DNA from: Nocardia sp. NBC_01730
GTDB lineage: Bacteria > Actinomycetota > Actinomycetes > Mycobacteriales > Mycobacteriaceae
Reading direction: 5' to 3'
DNA: 64,000 bases
NCBI RefSeq assembly: GCF_035920445.1
Contig: NZ_CP109162.1
Span: 6,510,001 to 6,574,000 of the forward strand
Shown: one piece after another, positions 52,080-61,219 of the stretch
Position numbering within the stretch: the first letter of the stretch is position 1
Layout: each line of letters begins with the position of its first letter
Notes under the pieces: model-generated
The model's database searches: none
Told to the model about the DNA's origin: nothing
Seen by the model: the letters and a program-made list of their open reading frames with translations, nothing else
Program-made: the position numbers and the translations under genes

Positions 52080-52178
52080 TCAGTCCTGGCCGTCGTCGTC
52101 GGCGTTCGCCGCGACGTTCCAGTCGGTCCAACGTCGATCGAGGCACCAATCAGGACCGGGAACATAAAGCTCGTTCAT
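52080..52178 (-). CDS. 32-residue Trp-rich small protein
   Basis: Begins MNELYVPGPDWCLDRRWTDW and ends in an acidic tail (NADDDGQD). AAGGGAG lies six bases before the ATG, a good ribosome site. It follows the 92-residue gene by 42 bp on the same strand and may be the last member of the small-gene operon. One Cys, three Trp. Function unknown; a toxin, precursor peptide or chance ORF are all possible. Confidence 0.5.
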   Translation of the reverse strand: MNELYVPGPDWCLDRRWTDWNVAANADDDGQD

Positions 52179-52220
52179 GCAGGTCTCCCTTGATCGGATC
52201 TATCTCGGATATCCCGGCTC

Positions 52221-52499
52221 TTACCGCCACGTTCTGGGGCCGCCGACCCCGTCAGGCATGGCGGTCCGGTACTCGCAGTAGGGGCGTGTCGCGGCAAGGC
52301 GGCGCCCGCCGGCAGTGATCCGCCAGTAGGTCGGGACCCCGTCAATACTGGATGCCCATCCGCCGAGAGCGAGAGATGTCGCGGCGGCCCGCGCGGTTGT
52401 CGGCGCGAGACCCGTCCGGGTGCTCAGTTCCTGCGTCGTCAGCGGCCGGCCCTGGGCTAGAGCGCCGAGCACCATTGCCTGCGATCTACTGAGCGCCAT
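52221..52499 (-). CDS. Small winged-helix DNA-binding protein
   Basis: 92 residues. SRSQAMVLGALAQGRPLTTQ and LSTRTGLAPTTARAAATSLA form a helix-turn-helix, and PTYWRITAGGRRLAA a wing, as in MarR or PadR-type regulators. ATG at 52499 lies inside the end of the 68-residue gene. Part of the minus-strand small-gene operon. Confidence 0.65.
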   Translation of the reverse strand: MALSRSQAMVLGALAQGRPLTTQELSTRTGLAPTTARAAATSLALGGWASSIDGVPTYWRITAGGRRLAATRPYCEYRTAMPDGVGGPRTWR

Positions 52500-52692
52500 C
52501 GGATTTCCTCGCCAGCGCGCGCAGAGCGTCGGAGACTCGTTGGAGCAGCTCCAGTGACTGGCCGCCGCTGGCTTCCCTGAGGAGATCGGCGGTTTCCTCG
52601 GGGCTGTAGGGCCAGCCATCGGCGCCGATGATCGACAGGGTGCCGTCGATGTGGCTCTGCCTGATGCCGATGGGCTCGTTGTCATTCGGCAT
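52486..52692 (-). CDS. Hypothetical protein, 68 aa
   Basis: MPNDNEPIGIRQSHIDGTLS start; acidic, helical, not recognised. It overlaps the preceding 69-residue gene by 11 bp and the following winged-helix gene by 14 bp, which supports translation as one unit. Confidence 0.55.
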   Translation of the reverse strand: MPNDNEPIGIRQSHIDGTLSIIGADGWPYSPEETADLLREASGGQSLELLQRVSDALRALARKSDGAQ

Positions 52693-52891
52693 GGTCTGCT
52701 CCGTCCCCTGCGCCGAAGCTGTAGGCCGCTGCCGCCAGGTATTGCAGGCAGGTCGGGCCGTGGCCGGAGTGGACGTTGAGGACGAACTGGGCCTGGTCTA
52801 GCGAGCGGAATGTGGGCTCGGTGTAGCAGTTCCGGTGGAAGTGACGCCACTGTTCGGCATCGGCGAGGGTGGTCACCGGATGGCCCGCCAT
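52682..52891 (-). CDS. Hypothetical protein, 69 aa
   Basis: Reads MAGHPVTTLADAEQWRHFHR, then NCYTEPTFRSLDQAQFVLN and HSGHGPTCLQYLAAAAYS. Several His/Cys residues could bind metal, but no known motif is present. It overlaps the membrane-protein gene by 19 bp. Such short genes are common beside XRE regulators in Nocardia-type genomes (impression, not tested). Confidence 0.6.
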   Translation of the reverse strand: MAGHPVTTLADAEQWRHFHRNCYTEPTFRSLDQAQFVLNVHSGHGPTCLQYLAAAAYSFGAGDGADHAE

Positions 52892-53124
52892 GGTTTGACG
52901 ATCTTGGCTTCGATGAGGACATCGAGTGCGGCGGCTTTGTCTGCGCACGTTTCGGTGTCGCAGCCGATTCGGGCCTGCCACACCAGGTGTGCGTCATCCG
53001 GCGTGTACGGAGTATCGGGTGCGGCATGGCATGTCTCGGCGCTTCTCACGGGCCGATCGAAGAACCAGATCGTGCCGTAGAAGGCGGCTGCGACGGCGAA
53101 GGCGATCAATAGAGCTACAGGCAT
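52873..53124 (-). CDS. Small membrane protein, 83 aa
   Basis: An N-terminal membrane helix (VALLIAFAVAAAFYGTIWFF, about 3-22) and a soluble tail with three Cys (ETCHAAP, RIGCDTETCADKAAAL). First gene of the minus-strand operon and divergent from the XRE-TPR gene. Confidence 0.6.
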   Translation of the reverse strand: MPVALLIAFAVAAAFYGTIWFFDRPVRSAETCHAAPDTPYTPDDAHLVWQARIGCDTETCADKAAALDVLIEAKIVKPWRAIR

Positions 53125-53238
53125 TAGGCTCTACCCCTGGGGCGCGTTGTGTGTGTTCTGGAGTGCCGCCCAGTGTCGGATGTCGAGACTTCACGGCACC
53201 GAGGGCTCTTGAAACGTAAAGCCGCACAATCCAACTCG

Positions 53239-53259
53239 AGTAACACGCGTTGTGTTACT
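53239..53259. promoter_or_regulatory. Inverted repeat upstream of the XRE-TPR gene
   Basis: AGTAACAC, five bases, GTGTTACT: perfect 8-bp arms in the divergent region, 57 bp before the XRE ATG. A likely operator, perhaps for the XRE protein itself. Confidence 0.65.
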
Positions 53260-53316
53260 TTCGGCGAGATTTCCTCGGTACTCTCGAAAGGCAGAGGGGC
53301 TCACCGAAGGACAGCG

Positions 53317-54507
53317 ATGGACGACAGCATCGGCGCGCGGATCCGTAGATTTCGCGGCAAGGCAATGACCCAACGGCAGCTAGCTGAGCAGGCTGAGGTC
53401 TGCCCGTCCCTGATTCGCGCGCTCGAACAGGGCAGCCGACAGGGCGCGAGTATCGCGAGTCTGCAAAAGATTGCACGGGCTCTCGACATCGACATCGCAG
53501 ACCTGGTCGGTAAGCGCTACGGCATTCCCTCCACCGACCCGGACGCTGGTGTCGTTGCGATCCGCCGTGCCCTCACTTCGGTGGACGATCTCATCGACGA
53601 TGGCGCGGAGGATCTGCCGGTCACAGTGGCCGAAGCGAGGCGCGTGGTTGATTACGCGTGGGGTGCGTACTGGAACGGTCGATACGAGATGCTGACGAGC
53701 ATCCTGCCGCCGGGCATCTCGCAGCTGCGAGCGACCGCGCACGCGGCCCAGGCGTCCGATATAGCGCCAGCGCATGAACTGTTGGCCCGCATGTACTGGG
53801 TGACTGGGTGCACGCTGGTGCATCTAGGCCAGGCAGATCCGGCGTTTGTGGCGATCCGATCGGCGTTGACGGCGGCCGAGCGCGGCAACGACCCGCTTTT
53901 GGCGGCGACGCTGCGCGGGTCGGTCGCGTGGCAACTACTCGTGCAGGGCCGATACGAGGAATCGCACAAGGTGGCGTTGAAGGCCGCGGCCAGTGTGGAA
54001 CCGGTCGGGGATGCGTCCAAGTCGCAGTTGTCGGTGTACGGGTCCCTGACGTTGCAGGGCGCGACCGCTGCTGGGCGGGATCAGCGAATCGGGGAAGCGT
54101 TGGCGTTGGTGGACGCTGCGGGGGAGGTCGCCGAGCGACTTGGCATGGACACCAAGGACTATGAGTGCAACTTCGGTCCGTCGCAGGTGGTGATGCAGAC
54201 CGTAGACATCAATGTCTCGACGGAGCGGTATCCGGAGGCGGTGAAGGCGGCGAAGCAGATGCCGAACCGTGGGGCCGGTCTCGCCCAGGTCAGCCAAGCA
54301 CGGCATCTGCTGGACCAGGCGGCGGCGTTAACGCGGATGGGGCAGCATCAGCGGGCGCTCGACATGCTACTCACCGCCGAGCGGGTCGGCGGCCGGGACT
54401 GGACGTTCTACCAGGCCCTGCTGAAGCAGGTAGTGGAGGAGCTGCGGGAGAAGGAGCGTAACCCTGCGTTGCGCGACCTGGCTCAGCGCATCGGCTCGCG
54501 CGGGTAG
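53317..54507 (+). CDS. XRE-family regulator with TPR-like C-terminal half
   Basis: 396 residues. Helix-turn-helix at about 14-50 (MTQRQLAEQAEVCPSLIRAL). The rest is helical repeats of TPR type (RYEESHKVALKAAASVE; GQHQRALDMLLTAERVGG). Actinobacterial members of this type often respond to peptides or pair with small regulators. Divergent from the small-gene operon, with an inverted-repeat operator between. Confidence 0.8.
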   Translation: MDDSIGARIRRFRGKAMTQRQLAEQAEVCPSLIRALEQGSRQGASIASLQKIARALDIDIADLVGKRYGIPSTDPDAGVVAIRRALTSVDDLIDDGAEDLPVTVAEARRVVDYAWGAYWNGRYEMLTSILPPGISQLRATAHAAQASDIAPAHELLARMYWVTGCTLVHLGQADPAFVAIRSALTAAERGNDPLLAATLRGSVAWQLLVQGRYEESHKVALKAAASVEPVGDASKSQLSVYGSLTLQGATAAGRDQRIGEALALVDAAGEVAERLGMDTKDYECNFGPSQVVMQTVDINVSTERYPEAVKAAKQMPNRGAGLAQVSQARHLLDQAAALTRMGQHQRALDMLLTAERVGGRDWTFYQALLKQVVEELREKERNPALRDLAQRIGSRG

Positions 54508-54842
54508 CTCACAACAAACGAATAGGCCGCCCCGGAATGAAATCGAACCGACTCGTAGCCGCGATCCGGCTATGACCCCTGCTGGAGTTGGAGCGGGCGC
54601 TCATCCAGCTCGGCGATATCGACGAGGCCGCAGCTGCGGTTGGGGCAGGCTCCGCGCCGACGCTGACGAGAAGGCTATGCCAGGTATGCGCGTCGTGTGT
54701 GTCTTCTGTTGGTGGGCACCCGACGCCGAGGATTCGGAGGTCAACCCGGTGTCGGGTGCTATCTTGAGCATCGACCGAATCGGATTGAAGCCAATGCAAA
54801 TACGCGTCCACAGCCGTCCACAGCCGCGCTATGGTGATCTGT
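54508..54842. other. Gap with a TPR-gene remnant
   Basis: About 335 bp. On the plus strand at about 54577-54660 a short frame reads LELERALIQLGDIDEAAAAV, matching a TPR helix pair, with no start. It is taken as the broken end of another XRE-TPR gene. Otherwise empty apart from a short direct repeat (CAGCCGTCCA/CAGCCGCGCT) before the next gene. Confidence 0.45.
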
Positions 54843-55772
54843 ATGGAACCCGGTGCGCTGCTGCGTGCCGCTCGCGAGGCGGCGGGAATCTCGCTGCGCG
54901 CGATGGCCGAGCGGACCTACTACGGCAAGACGTACCTGTCACTGATCGAGACCGGTCAGCGCCCGGTACCTGCCGGTGTCGCCGCCGCCTACGAAAGGGT
55001 GCTGGGCGCGGACCTGGAGCGGCTGACGGCGGTAGCGCGAACGCCGGCCAGCGTAGACACCGCCGCCCTGTCCGATGTGGCGGTGATGTTGGCGGCTACG
55101 CGCCGGATCGAGGACGTGGCCGGGGCTGTGGCAGTACTCCCTGCGGCGCGGGGCATGTCTGCCATGACCGAGACCTTTGCCCGTGAGGCGCGCACGGCAC
55201 CGACTGAGGCGGCGTCCCTCGCGTCCGAGGTCACGCAGTACCGGGGATGGCTGGAGCACGCGATAGGAGCCGACGCTGCCGCCCGGCGTAGCCTCGGCAC
55301 GGCAGTGAGCCTGGCGAAGGAGGCCCGCGATCCGGACCGGCTGGCGCACAGCCTGGGCTTCCTCGGCTACGTGACTGTGAGCGCGGGGAATTACGGCGAG
55401 GTGATCGCCCGGTCCGACGCCGCGCTGGCGGTACGGGACGCGCATCCCACGATCAGGGCCTACGGGCGAATGCGGCGTGCTGAACTGTTGGCCGCGCACG
55501 GGGAGACGCGCGAAGCACAACGCGCGTTGGCTATGGCCGACGCGGCGGCGGAAGCGGCGGACGGCATCGAACCTCCCGCGTCGATGTATTGGTGGGGCCC
55601 CGGATTCGGGGCCGTGCAGCGTGGCGGCGTTCTGGCGCTGCTGGGGCACACGGCCGAAGCAATCGAGGAAGCGACACACGGGCTGGCCGCGATGCCGGAC
55701 GAGCACCGCCGGTCTGAATGGTTGGCATCGGCGCTGCGCCGCGTCGACCCGGACATGAGTGCTGACGCCTGA
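54843..55772 (+). CDS. Second XRE-family regulator with helical-repeat domain
   Basis: 309 residues. HTH at about 4-40 (LLRAAREAAGISLRAMAERT; KTYLSLIETGQRPV), then helical repeats (YRGWLEHAIGADAAARRSL; HGETREAQRALAMADAA). Related in layout to the gene at 53.3 kb. ATG at 54843; another ATG four codons upstream. Confidence 0.75.
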   Translation: MEPGALLRAAREAAGISLRAMAERTYYGKTYLSLIETGQRPVPAGVAAAYERVLGADLERLTAVARTPASVDTAALSDVAVMLAATRRIEDVAGAVAVLPAARGMSAMTETFAREARTAPTEAASLASEVTQYRGWLEHAIGADAAARRSLGTAVSLAKEARDPDRLAHSLGFLGYVTVSAGNYGEVIARSDAALAVRDAHPTIRAYGRMRRAELLAAHGETREAQRALAMADAAAEAADGIEPPASMYWWGPGFGAVQRGGVLALLGHTAEAIEEATHGLAAMPDEHRRSEWLASALRRVDPDMSADA

Positions 55773-55974
55773 CAGCCCTTCAGCCGGTATCGGTGAGTGC
55801 GGATGATCCGCCGGTTTCCGAATCGGCGATGTGCTGGCACGGGCGCGGCGGTAACGGGCCGAGGCGGTTCGGCGGCATAGGCTCGGCAAGTATTAGCGAA
55901 CTGCTTTGCTGCGACGCAGATTCGAGCGACTATGGAACGCGACCGAGTAGGCCGCGACAAGAGAGGGGCAATGG

Positions 55975-56196
55975 ATGGAAACCGGAACTGTCTGGCGCTG
56001 GAAACCGCGTAACGGTACCGGCGTGATCAAGCTCGATGACGTCGACAGCACGCTTGTCTGGTTCCACTTGTCGGACGCCCGTGGGGATCTCGACATCGCC
56101 ACGATCGCCGAGGGGCTACCGGTCGATGTCGAAGTCGAGCCGATCCCGCAGGGGGAATTCAAATGTCGCGCCAAATCGGTACACCGAAGAAACTGA
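55975..56196 (+). CDS. Cold-shock-like (OB-fold) protein
   Basis: 73 residues. GTVWRWKPRNGTGVIKLDD resembles the first strands of the cold-shock domain (RNP-like aromatic residues), then VWFHLSDA. Diverged from CspA and probably binds RNA or DNA. Its last 34 bp overlap the start of the secreted-protein gene. Confidence 0.6.
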   Translation: METGTVWRWKPRNGTGVIKLDDVDSTLVWFHLSDARGDLDIATIAEGLPVDVEVEPIPQGEFKCRAKSVHRRN

Positions 56197-56672
56197 TCAT
56201 CGCCGCCCTGGCCGCAGCTGCCGTTGTCTTTGCCGCAGCCCCAGTGAACGCCGATCCCGGCTATGCCGATTTCCGTCCCGGTCACCAGAGCTACAGATAC
56301 GACGGGAAGCACGGAACATTTACCGGGGACGCCGTTTATGCGAGCCAGCAGCCGGACGGGGGTAACCGGCTCATCTGGTCATTGCAGCTCTCGCCGTACG
56401 TGCGGGGGCTCATCGTCGGCAATACGATGGCGTGCGGGGCCTACGTCGAGGGCAAGGCCGGATACTCGGACAACCACAGCGCTATCCCGGCGGACTACCG
56501 GTGGCATTCGATGGTGCCGAATCTCGAACTCGACAGGCAGTACAAACTTGTCATGAGCTGCGCATTCCAAGCCACCAACGGGCATGTCGTCTCGCCAGGT
56601 CGCGCTGACTTTCAGATGGTCTATCACTGCATTCCAGCTGACTCGAGATTCTGGGCCCACCCGACTGGATAG
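56163..56672 (+). CDS. Secreted hypothetical protein, 169 aa
   Basis: Sec signal peptide: KKLIIAALAAAAVVFAAAPVNA (about 9-30), cleavage after VNA. The mature part (PGYADFRPGHQSYRYDGKHG onward) has two or three cysteines and aromatic residues; the family is not recognised. It overlaps the cold-shock-like gene by 34 bp in another frame. Confidence 0.65.
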   Translation: MSRQIGTPKKLIIAALAAAAVVFAAAPVNADPGYADFRPGHQSYRYDGKHGTFTGDAVYASQQPDGGNRLIWSLQLSPYVRGLIVGNTMACGAYVEGKAGYSDNHSAIPADYRWHSMVPNLELDRQYKLVMSCAFQATNGHVVSPGRADFQMVYHCIPADSRFWAHPTG

Positions 56673-57146
56673 GCCCAGCTGGGCAAGAGGCGGCAACTGC
56701 CGAATCCGCCGCGAAACGGATCGGTCTCCACCCTCGGCTGAGTTACCAGAATATCGCGGCAATTTGCGGTCGGATCTTCTGCGTGACATCGGTACTCCGT
56801 TCATGCACGGGCGGCGCGACTTAGCTTCAGTTCGGCCTCATGTGCCACGCCCCGTCGTTGCAGAACTTGTCACACCAAGATCGATCCGGGCAGCGGCGTC
56901 TTCGGGTGCGGATCGGCGACAACAGTGCGGAGTCGCTGCGAGCAGCTGTCGAAACACGTTCGATGCGGCTCCCCACATCACGAGCGAACACCGGATCGGC
57001 CACAAATACCATATGACGGCATCCTTTTCGCCCTCCGTACCGAATCTGTTTATATCGAGGGTCGCTCTCAGCTGAAAGTTGCTGAGGTGAACGAATATAT
57101 CGCGTCGTTCCAGATGGACGCGCGGACTCGAACACGGGGGTGTGTG
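56673..57146. other. Gap before the lysin gene
   Basis: About 470 bp. Short hairpin GCCCAGCTGGGC at 56671-56682 just past the secreted-protein stop. The rest holds short frames without protein character and the lysin leader. Confidence 0.4.
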
Positions 57147-58859
57147 ATGACCGAGTTGATCGATTTCTCTGCCGCGCTGATCGACCCGCAGGCGATCAAG
57201 GACGCCGGATACGCGGGGGTCATCGGCTATTTCTCCGACTCCAGGCCTGGTACGAACTTCGGTGCGAAGCCGCTGACCCGCGACTACTGCGACCGGCTGC
57301 GTGCCATCGGGCTCGAGGTGGTGACCAATTATCAGTACGGCAAGGGCGATACGTCGGACTGGAAAGGGGGATACGACGCGGGCGTACATCACGCCCGAAT
57401 CGCGCTCGACTACCATTCCGCTGCCGGGGGGCCGGGCTTCCGGCCGCTGTATGCGCCTGTCGACTCGAATCCTTCTCTGGAGGAGTGGAATTCACAGATA
57501 GCGCCGTTCCTGCGTGGCTGGGCCTCGGTGGTCGGCTGGGAGTGGACCGGTATGTACGGCAACGCGCGCTGCATCGATCGGGCGCTCGAGGACGGCGTCG
57601 CCAGGTGGTTCTGGCAACACAACTGGTCCGGCGATGCCTCGATCAACGGGGACCATCCCTCCGCGCACATCCACCAGATCCGCATCGACCGCGATCAGGT
57701 CGCCGGCGTTGGGGTGGACGTCAACAAGGTCCTCGCCGACGACTACGGCCAGTGGTCGAAAGCGGTTACGCCGGAAGGGGGAGGTGCGAACAAACCGGAG
57801 TACGTCGAACTCGATCGGATGGGCAACTCGGCTTCCAGCCGCAACGGTGCGCGCATCAAGAATTTCCTGTTGCACACGCAGGAGGGCAACGGGACCGCCG
57901 AGAGCTTGGCGAACTACCTCAACAACCCCGGTAACGGTGTGAGCTACCACTACACCCTCCGTGATCGTGTGGTCGTCGACGTCGTCGACACCGACCTGGC
58001 GAGCTGGTCTGTGCTGGACGCGAATCCGTACACGATCAACCTCTGCTTCGCCGGCAGTCGCGTCGCGTGGAGCCGCGACGTCTGGATGTCCATTCGCGAC
58101 GACATACGGATCGCGGCGTGGCTGGCGGTGCAGGACGCCCGAAAATATGGTTTCGACACGTATGTCATCGCGCCGCCTTATCAGGAGCGCGCTGGGATCT
58201 CCGATCACAAGTATGTGACGGAGTGCCTTGGGATCGGCACGCACACGGATGTCGGATCGAATTTCCCGTGGGATGTATTCACCGACGACGTGCGGAGCTT
58301 TGCCTCCGGCGGATCGGGCGGGTCGGAGCCGAACGCGATCAACGATTGCGCCGCTGCGAATCCGTGGTTGGGCAGACGGATCACCGACGGCGAAATCGCG
58401 ACTCCCGACGGCGTGGGCCGGTTCGCTGAGTTCGAGCACGGCCATATCTACTGGCACCCCTCCACCGGCGCCCACGCGATCCCGGAAACGCTATGGGAAA
58501 AATACGAGGAATTGCGCTGGGAGACCGGCCCGCTCGGTTACCCGGTCACCGACCGAACCGTGCTGCACGGGTCGGACGGTGAGCCATCGGGTGAGGTGCA
58601 GAATTTCCAGGGCGGCGCGCTCTACCGCCGGGAAACGAGTGAGCGCGCCTACTGGGTGCACGGCGCCATCCGCGACCGCTGGAATCGCTCCGGCTACGAG
58701 AACGGCCCGCTGGGATGGCCGACGAGCGACGAAATCCCTTGGGACACCGGCGCTTACCAGGATTTCGAGCACGGCAGGGTTTTCTGGACCCCGAGCCAGA
58801 CGCTGGCGACGGTCTCGGTCGGGGGGATTGATACACCCCTGCACGACGTGCAGGCTTGA
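57147..58859 (+). CDS. Modular cell-wall lysin: DUF1906 + amidase + LGFP repeats
   Basis: 570 residues. About 1-200: DUF1906/glycoside-hydrolase-like domain (IDFSAALIDPQAIKDAGYAG; YAPVDSNPSLEEW; GWEWTGMYGN). About 215-385: N-acetylmuramoyl-L-alanine amidase fold (RIKNFLLHTQEGNGTAESL with the metal-binding His; ISDHKYVTECLGIG). About 395-560: LGFP repeats (WETGPLGYPVTDRT; YENGPLGWPTSDE) that bind the actinobacterial wall. No signal peptide, as in endolysins of phages infecting Nocardia-like hosts. Start ATG at 57147; the frame is open further upstream. Confidence 0.83.
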   Translation: MTELIDFSAALIDPQAIKDAGYAGVIGYFSDSRPGTNFGAKPLTRDYCDRLRAIGLEVVTNYQYGKGDTSDWKGGYDAGVHHARIALDYHSAAGGPGFRPLYAPVDSNPSLEEWNSQIAPFLRGWASVVGWEWTGMYGNARCIDRALEDGVARWFWQHNWSGDASINGDHPSAHIHQIRIDRDQVAGVGVDVNKVLADDYGQWSKAVTPEGGGANKPEYVELDRMGNSASSRNGARIKNFLLHTQEGNGTAESLANYLNNPGNGVSYHYTLRDRVVVDVVDTDLASWSVLDANPYTINLCFAGSRVAWSRDVWMSIRDDIRIAAWLAVQDARKYGFDTYVIAPPYQERAGISDHKYVTECLGIGTHTDVGSNFPWDVFTDDVRSFASGGSGGSEPNAINDCAAANPWLGRRITDGEIATPDGVGRFAEFEHGHIYWHPSTGAHAIPETLWEKYEELRWETGPLGYPVTDRTVLHGSDGEPSGEVQNFQGGALYRRETSERAYWVHGAIRDRWNRSGYENGPLGWPTSDEIPWDTGAYQDFEHGRVFWTPSQTLATVSVGGIDTPLHDVQA

Positions 58860-58868
58860 CGAAGAAAA

Positions 58869-58895
58869 GGTCCGACCGGGTGTGGCGGTCGGACC
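58869..58895 (+). terminator. Terminator after the lysin gene
   Basis: GGTCCGACCG...CGGTCGGACC followed by ATTCTCTC, ten bases past the stop; also downstream of the convergent HIT gene. Confidence 0.8.
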
Positions 58896-58925
58896 ATTCT
58901 CTCTCGCGCGGGGTCGGAACCGAGT

Positions 58926-59351
58926 TCAGCCGGGGACGTTGACGCCGTGGCCGAGGTCACGCAGGGCCTGCTTGATCTTGGTCTGGGCCTCGTCGAGGGA
59001 CTCGGGGCTCGGGTTCGGGTCGGCGCCGGAGATGTCGAAGTTGCCCATGGTGAAGGCCGGGAACACATGGACGTGCAGGTGCGGCACCTCCAGACCGGCG
59101 ATCAGCAGACCGGCGCGCGGCGCGTCCCACGCCGCGCGCACGGCCTGGCCGATCTTCTGGGCGACGCCGGTCAGCCGGGCGAAGATGTCGGCGTCGACGT
59201 CCTGCCACTGGTCGATTTCCTTGCGCGGCACCACGAGGGTGTGGCCCGGGGTGACCGGGGCGATGGTGAGGAAGCCGACGAATTCGTCATCTTCCCAGAC
59301 GAATCGGCCCGGGAGCTGACCGGCGATGATCGCGCTGAAGACAGAAGCCAT
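58926..59351 (-). CDS. HIT-family hydrolase (Rv0759c-like)
   Basis: 141 residues. The triad [13 protein letters not shown] gives His91-x-His93-x-His95, the nucleotide-phosphate site. Starts [20 protein letters not shown], typical of HIT proteins. In M. tuberculosis a HIT gene (Rv0759c) lies next to phoR; here it is 15 kb from phoPR, so the order has been rearranged. Confidence 0.88.
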   Translation of the reverse strand: MASVFSAIIAGQLPGRFVWEDDEFVGFLTIAPVTPGHTLVVPRKEIDQWQDVDADIFARLTGVAQKIGQAVRAAWDAPRAGLLIAGLEVPHLHVHVFPAFTMGNFDISGADPNPSPESLDEAQTKIKQALRDLGHGVNVPG

Positions 59352-59400
59352 GTCCGCAGACTAGACCGGTCCGTCCGCCCTGACGCCGCACCGGCACGTG

Positions 59401-59778
59401 CTATACCGCCACGAAGTGCGACAGGATGCCCTGCACCTCGTAGATGTCCACCTGCCGGTTGAACCTTTTCAGCAGGGGCTCGTCGGTGCCCGCGATCCAG
59501 ATCGCCAGTTCGGCGTCCAGATCGAAGGTGCCCGCGGTCTCCACCGAGAAATGGGTGATCGCACGATAGGGGACGCTGTGGTAGCTCACCTTGCGACCGG
59601 TGACGCCCTGCTTGTCGATCAGGATCAGGCGGCGGTTCGTGAACAGCATGGCGTCGCGAACCAGCAGGTACGCGGCGTAGACCTGTTCACCGTTGCCGAG
59701 GAGTTTGGCGTACTCCTCCTGCGCCTGGCCCGGATCGATCCGTCCGGCATTGCCCATCAGTCCGTCGATTAGACCCAT
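59401..59778 (-). CDS. Bacterial PH-domain protein
   Basis: 125 residues, one bacterial pleckstrin-homology-like domain (LLVRDAMLFTNRRLILIDKQG; VPYRAITHFSVETAG). These small soluble proteins usually form rings or bind lipid; the role here is unknown. It lies between the HIT gene and purD, divergent from purD. Confidence 0.75.
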   Translation of the reverse strand: MGLIDGLMGNAGRIDPGQAQEEYAKLLGNGEQVYAAYLLVRDAMLFTNRRLILIDKQGVTGRKVSYHSVPYRAITHFSVETAGTFDLDAELAIWIAGTDEPLLKRFNRQVDIYEVQGILSHFVAV

Positions 59779-59914
59779 GTCAGCACATCCTTCGGGTGCT
59801 CCGGTGTGATCGGTGCGGGTGGTGCGCGCCCACATCCGTTGTCTCCTTCCATAATCCCCTCGACCACGGCCGGTAGCGGCGCGGGCGGCAACCGGCTCGT
59901 TTAGGCTGTCTGCC

Positions 59915-61186
59915 GTGCGTGTACTCGTCATCGGTTCCGGAGCCCGTGAAGATGCCCTCGTCCTGGCGCTGCGCAGGGACCCCGCGGTAAGTGCGCTCTT
60001 CGCCGCCCCGGGCAATGCGGGCATCGCCCAGCACGCGCAGACCCATGTGGTCGACCCGTGCTCCGCGGAGGCGGTGGTCGGGCTGGCCGCAGAGCTGGCG
60101 GCCGACCTCGTCGTGATCGGACCCGAGGTTCCGCTGGTGCTCGGCGTCGCCGACGCGGTGCGCGCAGCGGGCATCGCCTGTTTCGGTCCATCGGCGGCGG
60201 CCGCCAGGATCGAGGGCTCGAAGGCGTTCGCCAAGGATGTGATGGCCGCGGCAGGTGTGCGCACCGCGCACAGCGAGGTCGTGGACAACCCGGCCGAACT
60301 CGACGACGCACTCGACCGCTTCGGCCCGACCTGGGTGGTGAAGGACGACGGACTGGCGGCGGGCAAGGGCGTCGTGGTGACCGCGGACCGCTCCGCAGCG
60401 CGCGATCACGGCGCCGAACTGCTCGAGCAGGGCCATCCGGTGCTGCTGGAATCGTTCCTGGACGGGCCGGAAGTATCACTGTTCTGCCTGGTCGACGGCG
60501 AGACGGTGGTTCCGTTGCTGCCCGCCCAGGACCACAAACGCGTCGGTGACGGCGACACCGGCCCGAACACCGGCGGCATGGGCGCTTACACGCCGCTGCC
60601 ATGGCTGCCCAAGGCGATGGTCACCGCGATCGTCGACGATGTCGTGAAACCCGTTGCGGCTGAACTGGTTCGGCGTGACAGCGCGTTCTCCGGCCTGCTC
60701 TACGCCGGGCTCGCGATCGGCGCGGCGGGTCCCGCCGTCATCGAATTCAATTGCCGCTTCGGCGATCCCGAGACCCAGGCGGTGCTCGCGCTGCTGGCGA
60801 GTCCGCTCGGCGAACTGCTGAATGCCACCGCCACGGGCACGCTCGCGCAGGTCACCCCGCCGCGTTGGCGCGACGGTGCCGCGATCACCGTGGTGCTCGC
60901 CGCGGAGAACTACCCGGGCCGCCCCCGCCTCGGCGACGCTATCGCCGGGGCGGCGGAAGGCGCGCTCGACGAAGCCGCCACCGTCCTGCACGCCGGAACC
61001 GCGTTGCGCGAAGACGGCGCGCTGATCTCCGCGGGCGGCCGGGTGCTCAACGTCGTCGGCGTCGGTGCCGACCTCGCCGATGCTCGCGCACACGCCTATG
61101 GCCGCATCGCCGCGATCAAGCTGCCCGGCAGCCACTATCGCACCGATATCGGCCTGGCCGCTGTCGAGGACCGCATCACCGTCTGA
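59915..61186 (+). CDS. purD: PurD: phosphoribosylamine-glycine ligase
   Basis: A 423-residue ATP-grasp enzyme of purine synthesis (second step). [17 protein letters not shown] opens the N-domain; [15 protein letters not shown] is the ATP loop; [20 protein letters not shown] and [12 protein letters not shown] complete the active site. The usual GGREH is GAREDA here, an ordinary variation. GTG at 59915. Confidence 0.93.
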   Translation: MRVLVIGSGAREDALVLALRRDPAVSALFAAPGNAGIAQHAQTHVVDPCSAEAVVGLAAELAADLVVIGPEVPLVLGVADAVRAAGIACFGPSAAAARIEGSKAFAKDVMAAAGVRTAHSEVVDNPAELDDALDRFGPTWVVKDDGLAAGKGVVVTADRSAARDHGAELLEQGHPVLLESFLDGPEVSLFCLVDGETVVPLLPAQDHKRVGDGDTGPNTGGMGAYTPLPWLPKAMVTAIVDDVVKPVAAELVRRDSAFSGLLYAGLAIGAAGPAVIEFNCRFGDPETQAVLALLASPLGELLNATATGTLAQVTPPRWRDGAAITVVLAAENYPGRPRLGDAIAGAAEGALDEAATVLHAGTALREDGALISAGGRVLNVVGVGADLADARAHAYGRIAAIKLPGSHYRTDIGLAAVEDRITV

Positions 61187-61219
61187 AATCGAAGCGATGT
61201 CGGCGTCGCCGGTTCCGGC

